Positions 22,987 through 32,391 of a stretch of 48,364 nucleotides of DNA are shown in pieces; the stretch's first letter is position 1; each line of letters begins with the position of its first letter. The notes beneath the pieces were generated by a model. That model had not been told where the DNA came from. It worked only from the letters and a program-made list of their open reading frames with translations, and did not search any database. The position numbers were made by a program, and so were the translations under genes. This stretch comes from a virus: positions 1-48,364 of the IMG/VR virus record IMGVR_UViG_3300025674_008651; one strand, 5' to 3'.

Positions 22987-24617
22987 TTATTGTAGTAGCT
23001 GATGCTTTTTCAAATCAGTTTTTAGGCGGCGCCGAATTGACCTCTGATGCTCTACTTGAAGCCGGTTTTAATAATTATAAAAAAATAAATTCACCAGCTT
23101 TAACTGAAGAAATTATTGAAAAATATAAAGATAAAAAGTGGATATTTTTTAATTTTGAATATGTCAATAAAAAATGCCTGCTAAAAGTAGCGACAACGAT
23201 ATTAGACTACAGTGTTGTCGAATACGATTATAAATACTGTAAGTATAGACTAAAGAGTAAGCATGAAAGCTCTGGTGAAAAGTGTGAATGTGAAAAATCA
23301 CACAGGGGAAAATTAATAGCAATATTTCTAGCAAAATCAAAAAATTTATTTTTTATGTCTAGCGGACAAAAAAATGAATATGAGAACATTTATCCAATAT
23401 TAAAAAAACATAAATCATCACATGTTTTAAGCTCTTCATTTAGCAAGAAAAGTTTAAACCAGATACGCTCTTTTTTAAAAAACTCAACAAGTAAAAATGA
23501 TAAGTATTTAATTTTAAATTCTGATTCTTGGGTCAAGGGAACAAAAAATTGTGTTGAGTACGCTGAGAAAAATAAATTAAAATATGAATTAGTGGGCGGC
23601 TTACAACACAAAGATCTGCTAAAAAAATTATCAGAATCTAAAGGTTTAATATTTTTACCAAACGGATATGATACTTGTCCGAGAATAGTAATAGAAGCAA
23701 AACTTCTTGGTTGCGATGTTATATTAAATGATAATGTTCAACACAAAGATGAGCCTTGGTTTAACGACAGTTCTAGTATTTTAAATTATGTTGAACAACA
23801 AAAGAATTTATTTTACGATAAATGCTTAAAGCAGGAGATAACTCATAATCGCCTATCTGAAAAAACAAGATTTCATTTTATAATACCGGGATACAACGTT
23901 TCTGATTGGATTCAAAAATGCGTGACATCTATAAAACGACAGGACTATAAAAATTATTCCGTAACGTACATTGATGATGTTTCAACCGACGACACGGTTG
24001 AAATATATGATTCACTAACACCAGATGATTGTGGTTTTACTAATTTTGAAAAAATTGTTAATAAAGAAAAAAGTTACGCTTTAAAAGGTATATCAAGTGC
24101 CATAAAGACATTAAACATTGACAAAGAAGATGTTATAATCGTTCTAGATGCGGACGATTGGCTGTCATCACCAGATGTCTTAAGTTATCTAAATACAGTT
24201 TATCAAAAGCAAGATTGCTGGATGACCTATGGAAGTTACATGTATTATCCATTTGGAGATATGGGTGTAGAGCCTTCTGACTACCCGCAAGATGTGGTGG
24301 AGAACAATTTATACAGAGAGGATGATTGGCGAGCATCTCATCTAAGAACTTTTAAGAAAAAACTTTGGGACAAAATTGACCAACAAGATCTTATAGATGA
24401 CGACGGAGAATATTATAAAACTGCCTACGATCAGGCTATGATGTTACCCATGTTAGAGATGGCAAGGGAAAGAGCAAAATACATTCCAGAAGTTCTACAT
24501 GTGTACAATAGAGCAAACGCTATAAACGTCGATAAACAAAAACAAAAACAACAATATGAAACAATGCTTAGAATACGAAAGCAAAAAAAGTATGAAAGGG
24601 CAGACTTTGAAGATTAG
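22983..24617 (+). CDS. Two-domain glycosyltransferase (GT-B-like plus GT2)
   Basis: The 544-residue protein joins two transferase modules. Residues 1-290 have a GT-B-like end, NSDSWVKGTKNCVEYAEK ... YDTCPRIVIEAKLLGCDVIL. Residues 297-520 form a GT-A/GT2 domain: FIIPGYNVSDWIQKCVTSI, YIDDVSTDDTVEI and VIIVLDADDWLSS, where DAD is the metal-binding DxD. The N-terminal half lacks the full first Rossmann motif and may be shortened. A single chain could add two sugars in sequence. It starts in an ATGA overlap. From here on the DNA is visibly more AT-rich. Confidence 0.85.
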   Translation: MIIVVADAFSNQFLGGAELTSDALLEAGFNNYKKINSPALTEEIIEKYKDKKWIFFNFEYVNKKCLLKVATTILDYSVVEYDYKYCKYRLKSKHESSGEKCECEKSHRGKLIAIFLAKSKNLFFMSSGQKNEYENIYPILKKHKSSHVLSSSFSKKSLNQIRSFLKNSTSKNDKYLILNSDSWVKGTKNCVEYAEKNKLKYELVGGLQHKDLLKKLSESKGLIFLPNGYDTCPRIVIEAKLLGCDVILNDNVQHKDEPWFNDSSSILNYVEQQKNLFYDKCLKQEITHNRLSEKTRFHFIIPGYNVSDWIQKCVTSIKRQDYKNYSVTYIDDVSTDDTVEIYDSLTPDDCGFTNFEKIVNKEKSYALKGISSAIKTLNIDKEDVIIVLDADDWLSSPDVLSYLNTVYQKQDCWMTYGSYMYYPFGDMGVEPSDYPQDVVENNLYREDDWRASHLRTFKKKLWDKIDQQDLIDDDGEYYKTAYDQAMMLPMLEMARERAKYIPEVLHVYNRANAINVDKQKQKQQYETMLRIRKQKKYERADFED

Positions 24618-25485
24618 ATTAGAAAATGTAAATTTAAATAGCAATTCTGGACCAAACTCCTTTGCTCAAAAGCTAGTAAAGGAGTTTCAAATTCAAGGGC
24701 ATTCTTTTGCATCTAAAGATTATGACAGCGCATTGTGCTTTATAGAGGATCATTCAAACTTGGCGGGTAAAAACCTCTATCAAAGGTTAGATGGCATTTA
24801 TTTCAATACTCAGTTCAACTATGATATGCAAAATTCAAATATTTTGAAAACTTATCAAAAAGCTCAAGGAATAATATTTCAATCAAACTTCAGTAAAAAA
24901 TTAGTTACATCTTTTTTTGGACCACATCCAAATACAATAATTATACACAACGGCGCCAATCTAGATTTAATAGAAAAGATAGAACCGATAAAAAATAACA
25001 TAATTGATCGTTATGAAACAGTTTGGTCTTGCGCTGCTACTTGGAGACCACATAAAAGACTAAAAGACAACATAGAGTATTTTTTAGAGCACAAGGGTCA
25101 AAATGACTGCTTGGTGATTGCCGGTAAACCAGATTACTTTTATAAGGATCCAAACATTTTTTATGTTGGGGAATTGAATTATGAAAAACTGTTATCCGTT
25201 TATAAAAAAAGCAAGTACTTTATACATCTTGGCTGGCTTGACAATTGCCCCAATGTTGTTGTAGATGCTAGAGCCTGCGGCAGTCAAATTATTTGTTGTT
25301 CTGCTGGTGGTACTCAAGAAGTCGCAGGTCTAGACGCGACAGTTGTTGAAGATAATTGGGATTTTAAGCCAACAAGGCTGTATGAACCACCTACACTAGA
25401 CTTTTCAAAGAAAATTAAAAATAAGTATGATTCATGTTACGATATAAGAGAAGTAGCTAAAAAATACATTGAGTTTATTAAATGA
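24592..25485 (+). CDS. Glycosyltransferase (GT4-like, small)
   Basis: The preferred start is ATG 24592 (MKGQTLKIRLENVN); an upstream in-frame ATG at 24556 would give a 62-base overlap, and TTG 24607 after AAAGGG is another option. Residues include NLNSNSGPNSFAQKLVKEF (donor loop region), IFQSNFSKKLV, WSCAATWRPHKRL and LDNCPNVVVDARACGSQIICC, with the final part being the nucleotide-sugar site. At about 298 residues it is shorter than usual for GT4. Sugar unknown. Confidence 0.8.
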   Translation: MKGQTLKIRLENVNLNSNSGPNSFAQKLVKEFQIQGHSFASKDYDSALCFIEDHSNLAGKNLYQRLDGIYFNTQFNYDMQNSNILKTYQKAQGIIFQSNFSKKLVTSFFGPHPNTIIIHNGANLDLIEKIEPIKNNIIDRYETVWSCAATWRPHKRLKDNIEYFLEHKGQNDCLVIAGKPDYFYKDPNIFYVGELNYEKLLSVYKKSKYFIHLGWLDNCPNVVVDARACGSQIICCSAGGTQEVAGLDATVVEDNWDFKPTRLYEPPTLDFSKKIKNKYDSCYDIREVAKKYIEFIK

Positions 25486-26402
25486 AAATATTTACCGTAG
25501 TAGCTAATGAAAACTGGATATGTGATAGACTTGTAGGTGAGTGGCAAGAACACGCCGGTTATGCAAAAAGTTACACCGATGCAGAAGTTATCTGGGTTTT
25601 TAGTCCGTCTAATTGGAGGCTGGTGCCACCAGAGATTTTAAAAACAAAAAAAGTTGTTGTAACAATACATCACATTACTCCACAAAAATTCACAAAAGAT
25701 TCGTTAAGAGAGTTTTTAATTAGAGATAAAATAGTTGATTTTTATCATGTTACTTGTAAACAGACCGAAGATTTTTTGAAAAAAATTACTAAAAAACCAA
25801 TTTTTAAACAGCCATTTTGGGTTAATTCAAAAAATTGGTTTAGTTCGCCAAAGCAGGAGCTTAGACAAAAATATAGTATTTCTCAAGATGCATTTTTAGT
25901 AGGTTCTTTTCAAAGAGACACAGAGGGCTATGATTTAAAATCTCCAAAACTAGAAAAAGGACCAGACTTATTCTGTGATATCGTAGAAAAAATGAACAAT
26001 CAAGTGGGCGATTTACAAGTTTTGTTAGCCGGTTGGCGAAGACAATATGTTATTGGCAGGTTAGAAAAAGCAGGAATAAAATATCAGTATTTTGAGAGAC
26101 CTGATTTATCGGTTGTTAATGATTTATATAACTGTTTAGACTTGTATGTCGTTTCAGCTAGAACCGAGGGTGGACCACAATCAATTGTAGAGTGTGCTGC
26201 CAACAAAACTCCAATAATTTCTACTGATGTGGGAATTGCCTCTGTTATTCTGGCACCAGAGAGCATATACGATCCAGCTATAGAAATTGGAAAGCCAAAT
26301 GTCGAATTAGCGTATGAAAACGTTCAAAAATATTTAGTTCCCTCTGGTTTCAAGCCGTTCATTGATTTTTTTAAAACAAGTTTTAAGTTGCAAAATGTAT
26401 AA
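25482..26402 (+). CDS. Glycosyltransferase (GT4-like)
   Basis: The 306-residue protein starts in an ATGA overlap. VTIHHITPQKF sits where GT-B enzymes have an acceptor-side loop. VGSFQRDTEG marks the domain linker, and SARTEGGPQSIVECAANKTPIISTDVG is a clear GT4 nucleotide-sugar motif with its Glu pair. The N-terminal domain is short. It is part of the serial glycosyltransferase run; donor and acceptor are not predictable. Confidence 0.85.
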   Translation: MKIFTVVANENWICDRLVGEWQEHAGYAKSYTDAEVIWVFSPSNWRLVPPEILKTKKVVVTIHHITPQKFTKDSLREFLIRDKIVDFYHVTCKQTEDFLKKITKKPIFKQPFWVNSKNWFSSPKQELRQKYSISQDAFLVGSFQRDTEGYDLKSPKLEKGPDLFCDIVEKMNNQVGDLQVLLAGWRRQYVIGRLEKAGIKYQYFERPDLSVVNDLYNCLDLYVVSARTEGGPQSIVECAANKTPIISTDVGIASVILAPESIYDPAIEIGKPNVELAYENVQKYLVPSGFKPFIDFFKTSFKLQNV

Positions 26403-27069
26403 ACAATTTTATAAAGATGGTCTCTGTCAGGTTAATTTTGGTGGAAAAAAATTAGATCAAGTTTTAACTAAAATTTTAAAAAACGATTTAAAACACGGTT
26501 ATAACTTAGAATCAAAATATCTTGGCAGTTATGATTTAAGACCAGATGTTTTGTCGTATGATAAGATTTTTATTGAGTCGCTCAGACAACACAATATTAA
26601 AAAAATTATAGAGGAAACCACACTAAAAAATTATTCATTATTTCATATACAAATTAGAGTGGTTGAAAACACTAATAGCTATATGGATTGGCATAGGGAC
26701 ACGTACTATGATGAGAGTGGAGAATTACACGGAAAAAGCCCACATGGCGTTAAATTAATTTACTATCCAGAGTTAAATAAAGAAAAACAAGACAGGCTTT
26801 TATATTTGTGTGGGTCAAATAGAATTCTTTTTCCTAATAACTTGTATGATAGAGGGCTTTTTAAAATATTAGAAAGTAAGAAGGTAAAATCAAATAAAGA
26901 TAAGGCTATATTGTTTGATACTAATGGTTTACACTCGGTCTGCCCAGAGGCTAAAAATAATAAATCTATACGTCTAATATATTCGTTTTTAAGTAAAAAA
27001 CAAATTTTGGATGACCATAGTGATAGTAAGTTGCATATGAAGACAATGCAAATGTTTGAGGAAATTTAA
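26395..27069 (+). CDS. Fe(II)/2-oxoglutarate dioxygenase-like protein (phytanoyl-CoA hydroxylase type)
   Basis: The start is placed at ATG 26395 (MYKQFYKDGLCQVNF), 8 bases inside the previous gene; the longer frame from 26362 seems less likely. The iron site is readable: MDWHRD gives His100-x-Asp102, and GLHSVCPE gives the distal His180. Arg193 in SIRLIYSF would hold the 2-oxoglutarate carboxylate. At 224 residues it has the size of a single double-stranded beta-helix domain. Within the glycan island it could hydroxylate or desaturate a sugar or lipid intermediate. The family call rests on this His-x-Asp...His...Arg set. Confidence 0.8.
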   Translation: MYKQFYKDGLCQVNFGGKKLDQVLTKILKNDLKHGYNLESKYLGSYDLRPDVLSYDKIFIESLRQHNIKKIIEETTLKNYSLFHIQIRVVENTNSYMDWHRDTYYDESGELHGKSPHGVKLIYYPELNKEKQDRLLYLCGSNRILFPNNLYDRGLFKILESKKVKSNKDKAILFDTNGLHSVCPEAKNNKSIRLIYSFLSKKQILDDHSDSKLHMKTMQMFEEI

Positions 27070-28071
27070 ATGAAAGTGGGAATAGTTGGAGCAGGCAAAA
27101 GATTTTTTAACGTCTATAAGCCAATATTGGAAAAAATGCAGTGTTCTATGTTTGTTTGGAATCGTACTAAACAGAAAGTAGAATCTTTGAAAGGGCAAAA
27201 AGGCTATGTGCTAGTTGAGGATATTGTTGATTTTGAGGATTTAGAGATAGATTTGTGTTTATGTTTCTTACCTCCAAGTATAAATTACAGCGTGTTATCC
27301 GATATAGAGATTGATTGTCCTTTACTGTTAGAAACTCCTGTTGTCGATCAGAGATGGTTGCAGAAAAATAATGTTGGCGTACTAGAACAGTGGATTTATT
27401 TACCAGTTGAACAATTCAAAGAGAATGTGTACGAGTCCAAAATGATTTCTAGACCTTATTGGGTGTTTAATGACGGTAGATCTTTTGAGTATCATGCAAT
27501 CGCTCAACTAAGAAAATACTGTCAACATCAAATACCAAAAACTTTTAAGGGTCACCTTCAAAATGTGGAGAATGAAAAAGGATATATTAATAAAAATGGT
27601 GAAAAAAGTTTTCAAAATTACGCGTGGATGCATGGTAACGCAACCTTGGAAAATGGCTCTTTCTTAACTTATAATTTTTCCTATTCTTGCAAAACAACAA
27701 AATTGAAACCATTCCAGATGCTAAGGGCGTACTCATCAGACGGTTCAATAATTTCTGGCAGATCACAAGAAATGGATAACGATTATGAGCTTTTTGAGGT
27801 AAGATATTGCGACTCTGAACGTAACGTTGTGTGTGAGAAAGTCAGAAGAGAGGCGAAAAACGATACAACAATTTCTCTATCTTTAGGGAAGCTCAAATGG
27901 AAAAATAAATATCACCATTTGAATTTTAATGATCAGCAGACGGCAATTGCATATTTGATTAAGGATGCTAGTGTAGGAAAACTTTATTCTGCAAAGAATG
28001 CGTACCTAGATAACTTAACAATGAACGGAATGAAACAGGCAGCTAACAACAACAGTGTATTAAAATTATAA
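27070..28071 (+). CDS. Gfo/Idh/MocA-type NAD(P)-dependent oxidoreductase
   Basis: The N-terminus KVGIVGAGKRFFNVYKPIL is a Rossmann GxGxxx nucleotide site. LCLCFLPPSINYSVL and LLLETPVV follow, where the family usually has EKP, so this Lys is replaced by Thr. The C-terminal half is strand-rich with YEHAIAQL-like EYHAIAQLRKYC, which may hold the catalytic His. At 333 residues it fits the family. It probably oxidises or reduces a nucleotide sugar for the island. The ETP in place of EKP could mean a non-redox or altered role. Confidence 0.75.
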   Translation: MKVGIVGAGKRFFNVYKPILEKMQCSMFVWNRTKQKVESLKGQKGYVLVEDIVDFEDLEIDLCLCFLPPSINYSVLSDIEIDCPLLLETPVVDQRWLQKNNVGVLEQWIYLPVEQFKENVYESKMISRPYWVFNDGRSFEYHAIAQLRKYCQHQIPKTFKGHLQNVENEKGYINKNGEKSFQNYAWMHGNATLENGSFLTYNFSYSCKTTKLKPFQMLRAYSSDGSIISGRSQEMDNDYELFEVRYCDSERNVVCEKVRREAKNDTTISLSLGKLKWKNKYHHLNFNDQQTAIAYLIKDASVGKLYSAKNAYLDNLTMNGMKQAANNNSVLKL

Positions 28072-29015
28072 TGGCAAAAATTTATCTTAATAGAAAATCA
28101 GTTAAAGGACCCTATGGCGGTGGCAATAAAACTCTTACTTTGCTAGAACAAAGAATAGTTGACGAGGGGTACAAATTAGTATATGAACTTGAAAATGATA
28201 TAGATATTATCTTTTGTTATGATCCAAGACCAAACCAAAATGGAATTTGGTATCAAAATTTCATTAATTACAAAAAAATCAATCACAACTGTAAGATAAT
28301 ACAGCGGGTGGGCGACGTTGGCACTCATTCGAAGCCACAATTAACGGCGATACTAAAACAAATTGTCAAATTTAAAACTACAGACTTTTTCATATTTCCA
28401 TCTAAGTGGGCTAGAGATATGATAGAACACTCTAATTCAAACTATCAGATAATACCAAATAGACCACTGGCGCAATTTTATGAGAATAGAGATGATGTCC
28501 CCGGTAGAAATAAAGATGTCATTAATATAGTAACACATCATTGGTCAGACAATAGAAAAAAGGGGTTTGAAGTCTATGAAAAGTTTGGAAAGAAAATAAA
28601 AGATGGCTTAATAATAAATGATAAAAATGTAAAATTTACCTACATAGGCAGATATTCACAACACTTTACTAGTGATGGGATAAGTGTGATAAGCCCGGTT
28701 GGAGTTAGCGACCTCAATAGAATGCTGCCAAAATATGATATATATCTTACAGCCTCGGAGGAAGAGGCAGGGGCAAATCATGTTTTAGAAGCTATGGCTG
28801 CTGGATTACCTATATTGTATAGAGAAAATGGCGGCTCAATTAATGAATATTGTAAAGATTACGGTATTGAATATAAAAAACTTGATGATTTAATTAAAAA
28901 AATACAACAGGTAGATAGTAATTTTGCCTACGAAAAAGAAAAAGTATTAAAATATTGTGAGACAGCAAACAATACAATTGAAGAGTACATTGGGATAATA
29001 AAGAGGATGTTGTGA
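28071..29015 (+). CDS. Glycosyltransferase (GT4-like)
   Basis: The 314-residue protein has KGPYGGGNKTLTLLEQ as an N-terminal Gly-rich loop, VTHHWSDNRKKGFEVYEKF at the start of the second domain, and TASEEEAGANHVLEAMAAGLPILY as the nucleotide-sugar motif. The start shares its first base with the previous stop (TAATG). It is one of the compact GT-B enzymes of the island; the specificity is unknown. Confidence 0.88.
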   Translation: MAKIYLNRKSVKGPYGGGNKTLTLLEQRIVDEGYKLVYELENDIDIIFCYDPRPNQNGIWYQNFINYKKINHNCKIIQRVGDVGTHSKPQLTAILKQIVKFKTTDFFIFPSKWARDMIEHSNSNYQIIPNRPLAQFYENRDDVPGRNKDVINIVTHHWSDNRKKGFEVYEKFGKKIKDGLIINDKNVKFTYIGRYSQHFTSDGISVISPVGVSDLNRMLPKYDIYLTASEEEAGANHVLEAMAAGLPILYRENGGSINEYCKDYGIEYKKLDDLIKKIQQVDSNFAYEKEKVLKYCETANNTIEEYIGIIKRML

Positions 29016-29734
29016 GAAAAAAGGTTAACATAAGTATAGATGATGTTTCCCCACACCCAAAATCTTCTATCAAGGTAGTAGAGGAGTGTAAGAGAATTAT
29101 AAATATATATCCAGATATAAAATTTAGCTTGTTTATACCTATGGCTTATTGGAGAACAATGCCTTCCTCTGGCATGAAAACTAGCACTCCTTACCCACTA
29201 ACAATTTATAAATATGAAAAATTTTGTAAATATTTAAAGAGTTTGCCTAAAAAAAATTTTGAACTTTGCTATCACGGACTATATCATGGAATTCCGCACA
29301 AAAGCAACAATGATGAGTTTGAAAACCTATCATATAATGAAGCTATCGAAAAATATAACAGTATGTTTGATATAGTCAACAAATCAGGCTTAGAAGGTGA
29401 CTTTAAGAAAATATTTAGACCCCCCGCTTGGAGAATGTCACCAGACTCTATTAAAGCAGCCCATGACGCCGGTATAGAGATCCTTGCACTATCCCCAGAC
29501 GAATATGCTAAAAAAACTTACCAAGGTGCTGACGAGGCATTTAAGAGCGTTGTATACTATAATGTAAACCCGCCATTTAAAGAACTAAAATTATTTGATA
29601 AGACAGAGATAGTTTATCATGCGTGTGAATGGGATAGAAACCACTTGTCTACTAAAAGAGCAGATGAATTAATAAAATTTTTACAAGAGCAAGACAAAGA
29701 AATAGAATTTACGTTTATGGAAGGCGTTATATAA
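29012..29734 (+). CDS. Polysaccharide deacetylase-like protein (NodB-homology)
   Basis: It starts at GTG 29012 (GTGA overlap). ISIDDVSPHP has the Asp-Asp of motif 1, CYHGLYHG the His-x3-His metal site of motif 2, and FRPPAWRMS motif 3. The C-terminus has VYHACEWDRNH. These are the landmarks of NodB-type de-N-acetylases. At 240 residues it is a single domain without a signal peptide, so it should act in the cytoplasm on a sugar or lipid-linked glycan before export. Substrate unknown. Confidence 0.82.
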   Translation: MRKKVNISIDDVSPHPKSSIKVVEECKRIINIYPDIKFSLFIPMAYWRTMPSSGMKTSTPYPLTIYKYEKFCKYLKSLPKKNFELCYHGLYHGIPHKSNNDEFENLSYNEAIEKYNSMFDIVNKSGLEGDFKKIFRPPAWRMSPDSIKAAHDAGIEILALSPDEYAKKTYQGADEAFKSVVYYNVNPPFKELKLFDKTEIVYHACEWDRNHLSTKRADELIKFLQEQDKEIEFTFMEGVI

Positions 29735-29736
29735 CT

Positions 29737-30342
29737 ATGGGAAGAAGTGATCCACATATATTTAATTTTTATAATCAAAATATTAAACCGTCTGGATCAA
29801 CCGCGCTCCTCGGGTTTACTAATAACAAATGGTTCAACGGGGATTTGTACGATCTTCAATTGGGAAACTGGAACATAAATAGTGAATGGGAACTTCCAAA
29901 AAAATATGACACTATTATATGTTTAAGGTGTGCTTATTTTTCTAAAAACCCAGACGATTTTATTGTTCGTTGTTATAACAGTCTGAATGACGGTGGTAAG
30001 TTATATGTTGACTGGGGCTTGGGTGATCATTGGAGATTCAAAGATTATAAAATCGGGTGGCTAAAAAATGAAGAGCATGAGTGTGCTTATGAAAGTGATA
30101 ATTATTTGTGGTCTACCGTGTGGGATGATTCGTTTTTAGAGAACGAACAGTTTAAATTATTTTCTAAGAGAGTGGAGAAGTTTGGTTATAATGATGTCAA
30201 AGAAGCAATATATCAAGAAACACCCGAGGTCTTAATTTTAAATTATATTAAAAAGTTCTTTAAAATAAATTATAATATAATAGCATTGTGGGAAGATATG
30301 CCACAACTGTATATCTTTATCAAAGGAATAAAAAATGGCTAA
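29737..30342 (+). CDS. Methyltransferase-like protein
   Basis: The 201-residue protein has a Rossmann-like order: TALLGFTNNKWFNGDLYDL (where a SAM-binding motif I would be, but with only one Gly), YDTIICLRCAYFSKNPDDFI (motif IV) and LNDGGKLYVDWGLGD (post-motif). The degenerate first motif lowers certainty. It lies between the deacetylase-like and epimerase-like genes and overlaps the latter by 8 bases. It may methylate a sugar, or be a non-catalytic relative. Confidence 0.65.
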   Translation: MGRSDPHIFNFYNQNIKPSGSTALLGFTNNKWFNGDLYDLQLGNWNINSEWELPKKYDTIICLRCAYFSKNPDDFIVRCYNSLNDGGKLYVDWGLGDHWRFKDYKIGWLKNEEHECAYESDNYLWSTVWDDSFLENEQFKLFSKRVEKFGYNDVKEAIYQETPEVLILNYIKKFFKINYNIIALWEDMPQLYIFIKGIKNG

Positions 30343-31279
30343 AAGATTATTAGTAACCGGCGGCGGCGGATTTATAGGTCATCATTTTTTACAACACATT
30401 TTAGATGTGACAGACTGGAACGTCGTCGCGCTTTATAGAAAAAACACAAAGAGGATTCCAACTTCAAGCAGAATTAATTGTGTGCAAGTAGATTTATCAC
30501 AAAAAATAGATTTAGATGTCGGCTGTTTAGATTATGTTGTACACATGGCTTCGGAAACATATGTCGATGACAGCTTGGAGGATTGTATATCATTTGTAAA
30601 TTCTAATACATTGGGTACTGCACATCTTTTAGAGTGGCTTAAAAGAAATCATCCTAAAGCAAAAGTGTGTGTATTTTCTAGTGATGAAGTAATGGGTGCC
30701 GCCCCAGAAGGAGTTTATTTTAAAGAAAATGATTTACGAAAGCCGTCTAATCCATACGCCGCAACAAAAGGCGCCGCAGAGTTGTTGGCTTACTCGTTTG
30801 CACACTCTTTTAATATGCCAATTTTTGTTATTCGCTGCATGAATGTTCTTGGCGAGCGCGAGAGTTTCAAAAAATTTATTCCAAAAACATTTAAAAGCAT
30901 AAAAGAGGAGAAAAAGATAGTCCTTCATGGCACCTCACCAGAGGATGTTGCTTCAAGACATTGGATATACGCCAAGGATGTCGCCAGCGCCGTTTTATTT
31001 TTATTAAAAGAAGCCAACCCAAAAGAAATATATCACATTGCAGGGGAAGAGAGGGATGTTTATTCTTTGGCAAAAATGATTTATTTTTTTACAACAGGTC
31101 AAGACATGCCAGCCGATGCTGTTGAGTTTGTTGATTTTCATTTGGCTAGACCGGGACACGATAAAAGATACAGCCTATCTAGTGAAAAATTAACAAACAT
31201 GGGTTGGCGCCCCTCCTGGGGCTTAGACAAATGTATTGAAAACATTGTTAATAATTTGAAAGAGGAATATAATGAATGA
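30335..31279 (+). CDS. NAD-dependent nucleotide-sugar epimerase/dehydratase (extended SDR)
   Basis: LLVTGGGGFIGHHFLQHIL is the NAD-binding GxxGxxG. VVHMASETYVDDS, VFSSDEVMGAA and NPYAATKGAAELLAY give the SDR order with the catalytic Tyr-x3-Lys. MNVLGERESFKKFIPK and RHWIYAKDVASAV follow the dTDP-glucose 4,6-dehydratase plan (the SSDEV is close to RmlB's TDEV). At 314 residues it is complete. It likely makes a 4-keto-6-deoxy or epimerised nucleotide sugar; RmlB-type activity is the leading guess. Confidence 0.9.
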   Translation: MAKRLLVTGGGGFIGHHFLQHILDVTDWNVVALYRKNTKRIPTSSRINCVQVDLSQKIDLDVGCLDYVVHMASETYVDDSLEDCISFVNSNTLGTAHLLEWLKRNHPKAKVCVFSSDEVMGAAPEGVYFKENDLRKPSNPYAATKGAAELLAYSFAHSFNMPIFVIRCMNVLGERESFKKFIPKTFKSIKEEKKIVLHGTSPEDVASRHWIYAKDVASAVLFLLKEANPKEIYHIAGEERDVYSLAKMIYFFTTGQDMPADAVEFVDFHLARPGHDKRYSLSSEKLTNMGWRPSWGLDKCIENIVNNLKEEYNE

Positions 31280-32381
31280 TAACTATACAAGGTTTTCTGG
31301 AAAGAACCCATTTGCAACAAATGCAAAGTTGTTGCTTCATCATACAAAATTAAACCAGTATTTAACAAAAGATGATACTGATAGTCCAATATTCATGGAG
31401 GTTGGCTTAACTAACAAATGTAATATGGCTTGTTTTTGGTGTATTACGGAGAATGGGCGAGACAATCAACACGGCGAACATCTAGAAATAGATGTTTTAA
31501 AAAGATTTCTGAAAAGCTTTTCTGACATGGGAGGAAAGGCAATAACATATGCAGGTCAAGGCGAGCCAACATATTACCCACATTTTGAGGAAGCTGTACT
31601 TTATGCTAAGAGTTTGGGTCTACAACTTGGCATGATGACAAACGGTGTTTATAAAAAAAGATACAACAAACTCATAGCAGAAAATTTTGAGTGGATAAGA
31701 ATTTCTTTAGACACTTTAGATGAGAAAAAGTACAAACAGTGGAAAGGTGTTGACGGTGTAAAAATTATCAAAAGAAATCTAGAAGATTTTAAGCAATATG
31801 AAAATAGAAAAGTTAGAGTTGGTATTAATTGCAATGTTGGACCAAATATCACTTTACAACATGCAAAAGATTTAGTTGACTGGGTTAATAACTCTGATGA
31901 AATTTCTTATTTACAATTTAGACCAATTTTGCCAAGGTACTACAAAGATGCTGAAACATCTTACAAGAAAACTGGCACCGCTGAGATTAATCTTGAAGTA
32001 TGGAAATATTTAGACGCTCTCGATAGCAAACAGAGAGAAAAAATTAATTTGAGTGATGATAAGCGATACGATTTAAAAAGTGGGACAGCTTTTTCATTTA
32101 GGAGTTGTGAAGGGCATTTTTTTGAACCAATATTAGACGCGACAGGAGAAGTCAAAGTTTGCACCTACCACCCTCTTGACAAAAATTTATCTTTTGGAAA
32201 TATTTATGAATCAACACTAGAGCAAATATGGGGTTCAGAACAAAGAAGAGAAGCCATACGGTATGTTAGATCTCTGGATTACAAAAATAGATGCCAAATG
32301 TGTTGCAAACTTTCAGAGCCAAATAAAATGTTGGACTTCTTAAAACACCCTGAAGAATGTACCGATTTAAACTTTTTATAA
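31272..32381 (+). CDS. Radical SAM enzyme with SPASM-like C-terminus
   Basis: Cys50-x3-Cys54-x2-Cys57 in LTNKCNMACFWCIT binds the SAM-cleaving [4Fe-4S] cluster. YAGQGEPTYYPHFEEAV is the GGEP-like SAM-binding strand. The C-terminal region has VKVCTYHP, NIYESTLEQIWGSEQRR and RCQMCC, which is the layout of SPASM auxiliary-cluster domains. At 369 residues it is of typical size. It overlaps the epimerase gene by 8 bases, so it most likely does a difficult step on a sugar (dehydration, deamination or epimerisation) or modifies a peptide. The reaction cannot be read from the sequence. Confidence 0.9.
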   Translation: MNDNYTRFSGKNPFATNAKLLLHHTKLNQYLTKDDTDSPIFMEVGLTNKCNMACFWCITENGRDNQHGEHLEIDVLKRFLKSFSDMGGKAITYAGQGEPTYYPHFEEAVLYAKSLGLQLGMMTNGVYKKRYNKLIAENFEWIRISLDTLDEKKYKQWKGVDGVKIIKRNLEDFKQYENRKVRVGINCNVGPNITLQHAKDLVDWVNNSDEISYLQFRPILPRYYKDAETSYKKTGTAEINLEVWKYLDALDSKQREKINLSDDKRYDLKSGTAFSFRSCEGHFFEPILDATGEVKVCTYHPLDKNLSFGNIYESTLEQIWGSEQRREAIRYVRSLDYKNRCQMCCKLSEPNKMLDFLKHPEECTDLNFL

Positions 32382-32391
32382 GAAATTTGTT

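Noticed and set aside
23229-23236. TATAAATA, a T4 late-promoter word, on the + strand
   Set aside because: It lies in the middle of a glycosyltransferase gene with no gene start close downstream; expected by chance in AT-rich DNA.
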